Origin: Asterias amurensis
Lineage: Eukaryota > Echinodermata > Asteroidea > Forcipulatida > Asteriidae
Assembly (NCBI RefSeq): GCF_032118995.1
Contig: NC_092650.1
Location: 25,182,001-25,246,000 of the forward strand
DNA length: 64,000 nt
Direction of reading: 5' to 3'
Numbering within the stretch: the stretch's first letter is position 1; each line of letters begins with the position of its first letter. The notes beneath the pieces are model-generated. The model did no database searches, was not told the origin of the DNA, and saw nothing but the letters and a program-made list of their open reading frames with translations. Shown here piece by piece: positions 25,765 through 36,600 of the stretch. Both the position numbers and the translations under genes were made by a program.

Positions 25765-26560
25765 ATCAAGGGACAAAGTTTTTGGGAATTGATGCGTAAT
25801 GTGCAAAGCTATGGCATAAAGTCGATATCAAACATGCTTGAAATGGTATGCGATTGAAATTAATTTTGCTTCCCCCCCCCCCCACAAAAATGTTTTTGAC
25901 TATTTTGTATTATAAATCATAACATGTTAAAAACTGTGGTTTTTATTGTTGTAAAACTGGATGGGGGTTTTTCCACCCTGAGCTGGAAATTTTATTGTGA
26001 AAACTTCCCGTAATGCAAAGGGAATCTCTTTCTTAAAAAGACGAGTGTAGGATAAAGTACAATTGAAGACATTTTGACAAATTCTATATATATATAAATA
26101 CATATATATATAAAGAGAGATCATGGTGACCAAATTGGGTTTGATTTTAATTTAGATAATTGTGTTGACGATAATGTTAATAAATAGCTGTTTTAAGAAA
26201 GTCTAATTGTGAAGACTAAACGGAATATGATCATCTATTGTGAAGTAATTTAAGAAATGAAAGAGATTAAATATTGTGTTTTGTACAGTGATCACTGGAA
26301 ATTTGTTTTTACTTTTATTGCTGCATTATTCGTTGTTGGAGACAATTTATGCATAATATCTACAAAAAGACTGGAAATGTTATCCCGGAACAGCCCCATG
26401 TTATAACTGATAAAAGACCAATAAGTATTGACGATGTCAAAATATTTATGGATTCTTCACTTATCAAAAGACAATCATCATTATTATAAAATTGGAATTT
26501 CTAACTGCAGGACTCAAGTTTAGGGGGAAAGCCTACAAGACCCAAGGATTTACTGGACCA

Positions 26561-26731
26561 GCAGCCGATTTCACGAAACGCTAGGATTGATCCTATCTCG
26601 AGTTAGGACGAGTAGCTCGTCCTAACTTAGGATCAATCCTAAGGTCTTCATGCTACAGTGCCGGGTTGGGACTCGTCCTAAGACCTAGGATTAATCTTAA
26701 GTTAGGAAGAGTTTGGTGAAATCGACGGCTG
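26561..26731. mobile_element. Small palindromic MITE, TTAGGAC family
   Basis: CAGCCGATTTCACGAAACG at left, GTTTGGTGAAATCGACGGCTG (mirror) at right; internal CTCGAGTTAGGACGAG. Confidence 0.7.
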
Positions 26732-27528
26732 AATTGTTTGAAACAAGACCAGAACAGTTTAACAAGCATACGCTGTCTAAAAAAGAAATGCAATCAGGTA
26801 TGGATTCAAGCCTGTTGTTTTATAGACGATGTGAACTTTGTTTACAATAAGTGTGACCTTGAGCAATCTTTGGGTATTCTGGCAGGCAAGATACTACACT
26901 GGTCCTATTGGAAAGTTGACATTTTGTGTCATAATTTCCACATAAATCCAAGAGTTATGAAAGAAAAATCTGGACAAGTTTTGAGATGTGCCCCCTTTCA
27001 TCAATCATCATATCAAAACTTGATAGCAATTAGACAGTGCAAACTCCATAAAATGTAAGATTTGATGTTTTCTTCCATTGAGCTGTGTACAAATCGTGCC
27101 AACAGGAAGTCCAGGCTCTGTGGCGCTTTTGTAAACATGTGATGTCATAGGTCACATCGTCGATAGAGTCTAATTAATCCCTGCTGCTGAAGAGTACACA
27201 TCTGGATCAGTCTCTTGTGCTTTATCGGGCTTGAAATGGATTAACTCTTATCGTAAGGTGAGGAACTTTCCTTAATCCACAAAAACCTGAACAGCAATAC
27301 AACCAATCATTACCAGTTTACTCCGTCACATGGTGCCACACCTGATGCCAAAACGGCAATAGTTCATCTATCTCAGTCGACTCAAGTTGTCGCGTTGCCG
27401 CATGCTTGAGTCCGGCTAATAATAGTTCAATAGTTCAGCTGTACAATGAATCCATTAAACTTGGTTAAAACCGCAGGATGGATTTTACAGGATTCAGAGG
27501 CAGTTTTGGGAATCCATTTAGAGTATTT

Positions 27529-30145
27529 TCAGTCTTGTGTACTTGGTGGTCCACCAACGAGTGTATTCATCCTCAATGTGTGCATGTGGTCAAGAGCTTG
27601 CGTCAAAAAGGGACGTACTGTGTTGATCTCCATCAGCGACAGGTTATCAAGCTGCAAGTAGTAACAACATTTTTTACAAATTGTTAGTAAGGCCAAAGTT
27701 TTTTTTTTTACCATCCTACCTAGAAGGAGGGGGGGGGGGCCTTTTTTCAAAACTGGCAGCCTTTTTAATACACATTTTTCAAGACAACTGGGATTTTTTC
27801 CAAAATTTATTTGTGTCTAAGATCACTGAAAATGTATCCTGTTTTTTTGTTAAAAAAGAAAAAAGAAGGCGGCCTCTAGATGTGGTTTGTGTTTTGAGTT
27901 ATTTTGTCATCAGTTGCTGAAGACTGCGATGATGTGGTGCATATTTCACATTTCAAACTGAATTTTACAAACTTGTGCCTGCAGCGATCCTGATCCTCAG
28001 TCTGTGGTTTTGAAAATAGTCATCTATGCTTATTGAAAACCTCAACGTTTCAATCAGTAAACTCCGATACTAACTGAATTCTTTCCACTTCAAACTCTCA
28101 CCCTGGCATGCGTTTCTTGATCCTTGACAAACTTGTCCACACTCTGCCTCAGCTTGGCCATCCGTAGGTCCCAAATGTCCTTTACTAGTGTGTGTACTTC
28201 ATCTGCATGCGGGATATCGTCAGTCGCACTAAGAGGGGATAGTCAAAGGTCAGAGGTTATTACATGAGATTGAAAACTAATTAATTGTTTGCAAATAATT
28301 ATTCAATCCTACTCAATCAATTTACAGGGATGAGATTGGACATATTGTGTGAAAAATCCTGAAAAAAACCCTCAATTTAGCCTCCTTCAAGCTTTTATTT
28401 CTGGAATAAAAAATAAAAATGGCTAGCAGGTCTGGGTCTTCTCTTATTCTACTTCCAGACCCAGAACCTCTCAGCTGGGCCCAATTTCATAGAGCTGCTT
28501 AGCATAAAAGTTTGCTTAGCATGAAATTTCTTCCTTGATAAAAACAGGATTACCAACTAAATTTACACGTGATTTTCAGGATAAGCAAACAACAGCTGAG
28601 TACCAACAACAAGCAATATGCAACAAATGGAAATTTGGTTGGTAATCCTGTTTTTATAAAGGAAGAAATTTCATGCTAAGCAAATTTTTGTGCTTAGCAG
28701 CTCTATGAAATTGGGCCCAGATGTTACAACAATCCAAGAGGATAACCCTCATCTATAATATATACGAGGGTTATCGCAACTACTGGTTTGTGTGCTTGGT
28801 TATGATCACAACTTTCTCAAAAGTACCATCCTGCAGACCTGCAAATCTTTTTTCTTGTGTATGGCCCGGGCTATGTTTCACTTACTGACTAAGCAAGAGT
28901 TTTGTGACCACCATGTAATGTTGACTCATCATTGGCTGGAAAATAGGGGAGTCCTTCTCTTCTTGCTTCTTATCTTTAAGTGTTTCTGAAAAGTGAAACA
29001 AGTTTATTTAATTTCAAAAAGTTTAATAGTTGGTCATTTTAGTGTGTTTTCACTGTTTATTTTATGAACAATACCCAGCAGTAGACTGGACTGGGTTTTG
29101 GAAGTGCATTCGGGTGGCACGGTTGGCTTGTGCGTAAAGCGCTCGCCTCTCACCAAGGTGACCCCGGTTGGATTCCCGGTCGGGGCCATATGTGAGTTGA
29201 GTTGTGCGTTGGTTCTCTGCTGTGCCACGAGGGTTTTCCAGACTATCCGGTTTTCCTCCCTCAGGCAAAAATCACTTTCGATCTTGGCTGTGCTCCGTGG
29301 TCATAATGGGTTGATGTGGCTGGCAGCTGAATGCGCCCTTGCATGCCTGCTTCTCGAACACGTTGTAGCCGCGTCCTTTGCAATTCAGCTCTTAGCTGCG
29401 AGTAAGGATGATTAGCCCCCCAAATTATCCTGGGTATTTTTCTTACTATATAGACCTATGGACCGACCTCATCCACACTACCATTGACCATTGAAATGAC
29501 CTTAGACTTAGACGTAGAGGTTGTACGGTATCAAAACAATGGAAAACGCACCGCTGTTTGTTATCCTCCAAACACAATGAATTTTTTATATAACATATGG
29601 TGGTGTGTTTAACTTTATTCTGGTCTGAATACTTCTTGCTTGGCAGCTTGGTTGGAGACAACAGATACAATTGCCGCAATGCCCCTAGTTATTGCCTTGG
29701 ACTCGGTGCGATTGAAATATTCCAGTCGAAATTCTAAATTTTCAATTTTTTTTTTAAATCAATTTCAAAATTAATCATTCATTTCAATAAAAGTTGTTTT
29801 GTTCCTAACTAGAAAATAAAAAAAAGTAAAGAAATTATTTAGGATTTTAAAAAGCAGGCCCACCATTACCACCAAAATATTCTGGATTTTTCTTCGTTTA
29901 TGCAAAATGCGAGTTGAATCAGTTAAATAAGTCCTACCAATATCCATCCAATCTGGCGGCTGTATTCTACACTTCTGCCGTTGTTTCAAGTTGACTGCCA
30001 TCCACAGCGGCACTTCCACCGGGAGCCCAGCGTTGAAAGGCCCCACGCTCCCCCCGATCAAGAACACCTCGTCGTGGGAGAAATTCGGAACGACCGTAAC
30101 TAGCTGTTTCTCGGCCAAAAACTCCACTTCTGCCGAGTCCATCAT
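27529..30145 (-). CDS. GINS2: GINS complex subunit 2 (PSF2)
   Basis: Four coding exons on the minus strand: 30145-29938, 28985-28886, 28228-28102, 27651-27529. All have GT/AG borders, phases match, and the sum is 558 nt = 185 residues plus stop, the same length as human GINS2. The start reads [16 protein letters not shown], and [20 protein letters not shown] follows in exon 1. Exon 2 contributes [16 protein letters not shown] across its junction, exon 3 the helix KADE-like [16 protein letters not shown], and exon 4 [20 protein letters not shown]. The product is one of the four GINS subunits (SLD5, PSF1, PSF2, PSF3) that with CDC45 and MCM2-7 form the CMG replicative helicase in the nucleus. 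Intron 1 carries a SINE and intron 2 a palindromic repeat. The gene is convergent with GSE1 and divergent from ANLN. A second in-frame ATG at 30142 could be the real start. Confidence 0.95.
28476..28720. mobile_element. Palindromic MITE, GGGCCC family, in GINS2 intron 2
   Basis: GGGCCCAATTTCATAGAGCT at left mirrored at right; the interior GATAAAAACAGGATTACCAA is also mirrored, so the whole 245 bp is a hairpin. Confidence 0.8.
29105..29415 (+). mobile_element. tRNA-headed SINE in GINS2 intron 1
   Basis: Head GGCACGGTTGGCTTGTGCG and GGTTGGATTCCCGG have the layout of pol III A and B boxes; tail includes GGTTTTCCTCCCTCAGGCAA and continues to about 29415. The same head recurs at 14938-15005. Confidence 0.55.
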
Positions 30146-30274
30146 TGTTGAATTTGAAATAGGTAAGCTAGCATTACATGTAACAATAAATTTTGGTAAA
30201 GTAATATTTACAAATACATTTAAAATTAATTTAAACCAATATCCATCATGTGAATTTTCCTAAAAAATTACAAC

Positions 30275-30283
30275 TTGGCGCGC
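30275..30283. promoter_or_regulatory. E2F-like site TTGGCGCGC
   Basis: Near-match to the E2F consensus TTTSGCGC in the GINS2/ANLN promoter, about 130 bp upstream of the GINS2 ATG. GINS genes are typical E2F targets in animals; occupancy here is inferred. Confidence 0.45.
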
Positions 30284-30316
30284 TGATCTTGTTTTGTACA
30301 CATGACACGAATGACC

Positions 30317-30322
30317 TTTGAA
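30317..30322. promoter_or_regulatory. CHR-like element TTTGAA
   Basis: Exact hexamer of the cell-cycle homology region bound by DREAM/MuvB at G2/M genes such as ANLN. It is 34 bp from the E2F-like site. A hexamer alone is weak evidence. Confidence 0.3.
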
Positions 30323-30657
30323 CCCAAAAGTGTTGTCCGTTATTTAGGCAATTTCACCCTCATATAATGATAAATTTAACACAATATACACATATCTATT
30401 GATAAATTATTTTAAAAGCCAATTTTTAGGCCTTTTTAAAATTTACTATTTGTAAAATACATTTTGAAGGTAACACAATTAAATATTGTTTGAAAGAGAC
30501 TACACATTTCCCATGATGCATTGTCCTTAAAATGCGCCTTCGATTTAAAATTGAACAGTAAAAAACCGCCGCTTCTCGCTGCGCTGTTCGACGTTTGTCA
30601 CCGACAGACACATTTTCTTTCTTTTTAGCCGTTGTTTACAGAAAGAAATATTTTTTG

Positions 30658-33600
30658 ATGGATCCATTCACAGAGGTAAAGTATTAAAACGTTATTTTGG
30701 GTTTTAGCAGACGTCCGTTTATTTGTTCGTGTATTATTGAAGAATATTGATTGTAAATAAACCGAAGTAAAAATTTAAACCAAAGTTGACAGTTTTTTAA
30801 ATGTTGATGTTGATGTTCTTGTCACGGACGTCCGTCCTCTGTCAGGCTTTTTGTCCACAACAGTCTACTCAGAAGTGACAAGAACAAATTTCAATGAAAT
30901 GCGGGTAATTCCAATATTTCTTCCTCCCCTCCCCATCCTTTTTTATTTTTATTATTTTTATTTAAAATGAAAAAACAATTAATTATTTTCAATTTAAATT
31001 GTGAAGAAAACCAGAAAAAACTACTTTTAAAATAAAATAGGCATAGGCCTAGCTAGTAATTATTAAGATAAAATACAAAATCCCTGCTATATGTTTATGC
31101 CTCTGCCATGTCTGCTGAGCTCTGCACTTTGCCACGCTCCAAAAAGACTGTTTTCCAACCAAGTCGGGGCCCCTTGCCAGTCCCCCAACCAAGCAAAGCA
31201 GCTGGGCCAGAGGAATACCGGACACTTTGGCACCTTGCAAACTCGGCACCAGCAAACTCGGCACCTCTCAAACTCGGCACCTCTCAAACTCGGCACCTCT
31301 CAAACTCGGCACCTTGCAAACTCGGCACCCGCGAACTCGGCACATGCACAACTACAAACTCGGCACCTGGTTGAAAACGCTCAATCTGCCACGGTTACAA
31401 ACTCGGCACCCAGTTGGAAATTGAAATAAATCCCGATCCTCGTCGTGTGTATCGACGGGTTCGACGTCGTACCGACGACGATACATACCTAATAATTAAT
31501 ATGTATTTTCACTGTCATGGTGAGGTTGCCCTTTTCAAAGATCTGTATCAAAGTAACTAAAATTTATTTTGTGTAAACTTTTGAAGCGGTTTTGAAGTCG
31601 AAAATACGCAATTTCGATGTCCAAGTATTTTTGGGGAACATTTACATGAAACTTTGATCCAATAAAACACTAATTCAAAATAAAGAGTACGTGTGTAAAT
31701 AATTTCTGTTACAGACTGTCGTGCACTGTGTTTTATTACAAGATGATCGTAACCCACTTTAAGGCTGCTGAAACATTTCACGATTCCACTAAACACCCGC
31801 TGAGCACGCTGGACTGTCGCTGCCGCCGCCGTGTGTTGGGGCAAAAGTCCCGACGGCCGCCATGTAGGCAAAACACGCTCCCAAATCACACTGTCTTCAA
31901 AATCAAAAAGTCATTCTCAACCAAACACTAACATTTTCAAAGCCCATTACATCAACACATAGTGATGCACTTTCACCAACATGATTGTGAAAGAAAAAAA
32001 AAATTTTTTTAAAATGAACGTGCGGACGTAAAATGGGACAAAAAAAATCTCCTATGCCAATTTTTCAAAAGTTCGGAACCGGTTATGGCCATATAAGCTA
32101 GCATAACTACTAATTATTTCAACTAAATTGAAACCAGTTTGTTTTTATGGTGTTAATACTACTCTTCGGGTGGTATCTGCTGTTGGTGTCGAGTTTGGTT
32201 TAGTGGACCAAAATAGGCCGGTGCCGAGTTTGTTTGGTGCCGAGTTTGTTGGACCAAAACAGGCCGGTGCCGAGTTTGTTTGGTGCCGACATTCTTGCTG
32301 CAGAGTGGGTGCCGAGTTTGCGATGTGCCGAGTTTGCTGGTGCCGAGTTTGCAAGGTGCCAAAGTGTCTGGTACCCCGGCCAGAGCCCCCCCCCCCCCCC
32401 CCCCGGCTCCTCGGTCGTACTTTATAATACCTCACCCTCTCACTGTTGTTAGGATTGTGAAAAAAAACCTAAATAAAAACTTAATTAAAACTTCAATCGA
32501 AATAAAATTTTATAACTTAAGACAGGCCCCTAACATTAGTAACAATAACATGCCTAGCCAGAAAACTTGACCGTCCGGAACAGCTCAACCGTTCGGAAAA
32601 CTCCATGGATTTTTTTTTCAACTGTCCAGTGTCAGACAACTCGACTTACAGAGAACCAAGACAAGTCGACGGATGGCCGTGTTAAAAAGTTGCAAATTCT
32701 TACTGTATTTCAGATGATCCCATCCACACCACTCGGCGATCCGTGATTTTTCCTACTGCTGTTTGCTGCATATTGTAAAATATGTTTTGTGTACATAACA
32801 AACCCACAGGTCCGGGACCAGCACAGCTGCTCACACATCCACAGGGTACCAGTTAGCTCTGTGACTTAATTTTTGCCAACACAGCAATTACCGTAGCCAT
32901 ATAGGAAAAATCATGGATGAACTTTTTCCTATTGGCGGGTCGGCGGTTTAAAAAATATTTTATATTTACACAAACACACAGGTCACACTAAGAGGAGAGT
33001 GAGCACATTTATCTGTTTATCAGGTGTAAACCGCCGACCTTCCTAAAGTGAACCCTCCTTCAAATGGTTCATCATCAGTCGCTGTACAAAAACCTAGGCC
33101 CAACGTTTGGTCATCGCACCCAAGGGGGGGGGGGGGGGCGAGGCGAGGTTTCAGAGTTGGCCACAAAAGTTGTCTGTACAGAATGAAATTCAGGAAATAT
33201 TGTAGCCCCACTTTTGTCACGGATTTGAAAAGACATGTTTAAAAATATTAAAATTTTAAGAAAAACAGTTTTCACTTTAGATTTTTCAACTTCCTCCAAA
33301 CATGCTGTTGTTGAAAAGTTACAAATTCTTACCGTAATTCAGATCCCATCCACACTGTTCGGCGAGCCGTGATTTTTCCTACGGCTGTTTACTGCATATT
33401 GCGAAAAGTGATTTGTGTACAAAAAAACATAACAAGCCCACAGGTCCGGGACCTGCTATTTGTATGATTTTAGAATGATCCCAATCAAACCATAACATTG
33501 ATTTGTTTTTAGAATCTCCTGGAGAGAACCAGGGCAAGGAGTGAGAATCTGGCCAAGAAGATGAACAAAGTATCCCCTCGCAAGAGACGGACTCCTCTAG

Positions 33601-36600
33601 CTGAATCAAACTATGCAGAAAATGAAGAGAAGAAAGTCCGCAGAGAAGGTGAGCGAAGCCCTATTTGGCATTCAACTACATGAAGGATGAGGAAAGAATA
33701 ACAGTAATGACCTTGAAATGGTACTGTAGTACAGTTTCGAAACATTTGTGGGTTTGCATTTGAAAAGGAAACATCTCCTCTGTTGGCCAAATCACCTCTG
33801 TCAAAAATGGCCACTAAACAATTTGTTTTGTTCTCGTTGAAATAAGTATTCGGTTGTTCATGAGAAAATAGAATTAGCTGTTGTAAACTGCTTACCAACC
33901 AAAAGGACGATATAAACAAAAATGGCTTGACTAGCAGAGTCTTTCTCAAAGGCTGCTCATGACAAAATACAGAAGAAGAAAAACAAAATGCCTCTGTGTC
34001 AATCTTTTTCTATAAAAACAAAAACCGGCATCTCATAACACTCTTCAAATTTACATGTTCTATGTTTTCTTATTACAGCATCTCCAGTGAAATCCGCAGT
34101 GCAGAGATGTGAGGTGAAGGCGGACACCCCGGCTGTTCCTTCCATCAGGTCACGTATACACAAACTTGCTGACATGAGAAAAGAATGGGATGCAGGTACG
34201 TACAGCCCCATCAGGGGGGCTCAGCCTAACCCAGGGTAATACGTAAGGGACACTTTGCCTTGGATCGGGCGAGTTGGTCTATGAAAGGCGTTTTTGACGA
34301 GATTCAAAGTAAATAAATTTGTCTCTACACCTTACGTTACTACACCTTCACTTTTCATCTCTCCCCACCCCAACCCTTTCTCATAGATGGGACAGAGTTA
34401 GACTCTCCTCAAAATGTACCAGCTCCTCGGGCGAGAGAGATTGAGCTGGAGCCCGTCGTGTCCGTACCCTCTTCTAGGAAGGGTCGCTTTGCTGCCCTGG
34501 CTGCCAGCATCAACAGCTGGGAGGATGACTTGGACCACCCTAAACATGATGTCCACAAGGAGGTGAGAAGCTAGAACCCTAAGAGCGGCCTCCTGGAATT
34601 ACATACGTGGCCTCTGTTGCCCTGGTCTTGGCCTTGGTGCTACATCAAACGCTTCCATAGATGTCCCAATGGAAGTGTCCTTTGCAGAATGCAAATTGTC
34701 TTGCCCTCTGAAACGCCTGTTTGACTTGTCTCTTGTTGTGAACCACAAATTTGTGGGATTTCATACGGTACCGTCCAAAAATTTCAAGTTTTTGTCAGGT
34801 CTTTACATAGAGTACTAATTTGGATCAACTGAATTGATGCCTTGATGACCATTTTAAAGTTTCACATAGACCTAAACATTTTCCGATGGAAGTGCTCTAT
34901 GCATATGAAAACAAAAAGGGCCTTGCCCCCTCAAAGATGAAATTTCAGCCCTGATTATTATTATTGTTGTTTTATTTTACAGGAGAAGCGGCCAACAAGG
35001 AAGTGGGAGCGACCAAAGCCAGTGGAGGAGCCCATCCAGACTCAGCCTTCTCCAAAGAAAAGCTACAAGAGCCAGTATGTCAAGACTGAGACCCCTGTGG
35101 TATCTCAAGAGCTCACTCCCAAGAAGCCTGCAAGAAATGTCAGGTTCCAAGAAGAAGAGGAGGAGGATGAAAAAGAAGAGGAGAAAACCGTCACTGGGAA
35201 CGGACAAGGAAAGGCCCAGATGAGATCCCTACCTGCAGAAAGCCCTAAGAAGCAAGCTCCTATCGGATCTAAGATTGGGTCCAAGATTGGCAACCAAGGA
35301 GGGAAGGCTGAGTTAAGATCATTGCAGAGTAGCAGCCCGGTCAAGAGTGCAGCATCTCGGCTCGGGGTGAGCAATGCACCGGTAAAGAGGGATCATGCTG
35401 AGCTGAGGAGTGTAAGTGCAAGCCCGGCGAGAAAAAGAATCCAGGTGTCCATGTCTCGTGAGAGAGAACCCTCCAGGTCAGATTTCCAGAAGCTTTGCCA
35501 TCAGCAGCATCAGCCTCTCCCTAAAGCAAGAGAAGCACCTACTACAACTCAGTACAAGCCTCCAACCAGGCAATTTGCTTCTCAGCCGATCGAGGCCCCC
35601 AAGAAACAGGTGAACGAGGCCCCCAAGAAACAGGCAACCGGGTCGGTGGCAAACGGCAAAGGAGTCGCTGATGTCAAGGCATACTTTGGGAAGCGTCAGG
35701 GGAATGGTGCGGTTCCATCCAGCCCCAAGAAGGTTGAGGCACGTGTGGGCGCTATGGCTAAATCTATCCAGGACAGACTGAAACAGCATCAAGAAAACTG
35801 GCACGGCAATGATATCAACACAAAGATACAGGTAAATAAACCATTTTGTTGATTGGCAGGTTATGAATACACAACTTTACTCAGAACTTACTCTCCTTGA
35901 ATTAAGTACAAGTAGAGCGGCCTATTTTTTTTGTTACCACCAAAGTTGTTCCTTTTCCAAGCTGCATTTAGATTTTTAGATGGCAAAAGGTTTCTTTCTC
36001 TGGTGAGCAGTGCTTAAATTTGGCCCTGGGGCCAATTTCATAGCGCTGCTTATTACCGCAAGCAAATGTTTGTGCTCACTGCGTATTTCACAGATTAGCA
36101 AACAAAATTGGGTGGTAAGCTTGCATGTTCACCTTGTGTTTGCATGTTACATTTTTCAGGATGGTTAGCATGCTTTTTTCGTGGGCTTACAGTTATTCAC
36201 ACTATGAAAAAACACAAATTATAACTTTTACAAAATTTGCCATTAAGCAGCTCTAGGAAATTGGGCCCTGATGACAATCAAATCAATAGTGTAACCCCTC
36301 TATTCTTTTTTAAGGTCACTGCTAGGTCACTACATTTTATTTAGAGCCCACCACTAGAGTTTAGTCAGACATCCGACTGTGGTTTTGTGAAATAAACAAC
36401 TCCCACTCAACACTCAACCAGGTGGTAAGCCTTTTTAAGCCTGGTGGTGTAAACCTGCAGCCAATTTCACGAAACGCTAGAATTAATTCTATCTCGAGTT
36501 AGGGCGAGTAATCCGCCCTAACTAAGGATGGGTACAATGCGTCCTAACGTCTTTGCATAGGAAATTTACCTCGTCCTAAGTCCTAAGATTAATCCTAAGT

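Larger units (their letters stand above)
21524..27528. other. Interval between convergent GSE1 and GINS2
   Basis: Holds GSE1 3' UTR of unknown length, palindromic MITEs at 22637-22880, 23720-24336, 25600-25764 and 26561-26731, and a degenerate telomere-like repeat at 23080-23240. No coding gene was recognised; open frames here are short and lack family resemblance. Confidence 0.6.
30146..30657. promoter_or_regulatory. Divergent promoter region shared by GINS2 and ANLN
   Basis: Only 512 bp separate the two start codons, which point away from each other, so both transcripts must start here unless upstream non-coding exons exist. The stretch holds TTGGCGCGC (30275-30283, E2F-like), TTTGAA (30317-30322, matching the CHR hexamer of G2/M genes), CCAAT (30236-30240) and, near ANLN, a cluster of CG dinucleotides at 30566-30602. 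Motif matches are by eye; function is inferred. Confidence 0.6.

Noticed and set aside
29446..29679. 77-residue minus-strand frame in GINS2 intron 1
   Set aside because: Not similar to GINS2; exon 2 at 28886-28985 joins exon 1 in frame without it.
31049..31430. Overlapping open frames on both strands
   Set aside because: Produced by the AAACTCGGCACC repeats of the foldback-like element; no protein resemblance.
32128..32570. Open frames with Pro-rich ends
   Set aside because: Right arm of the same element plus the poly-C run at 32387-32404.
35105..35374. 89-residue minus-strand frame
   Set aside because: Antisense shadow of ANLN exon 5.
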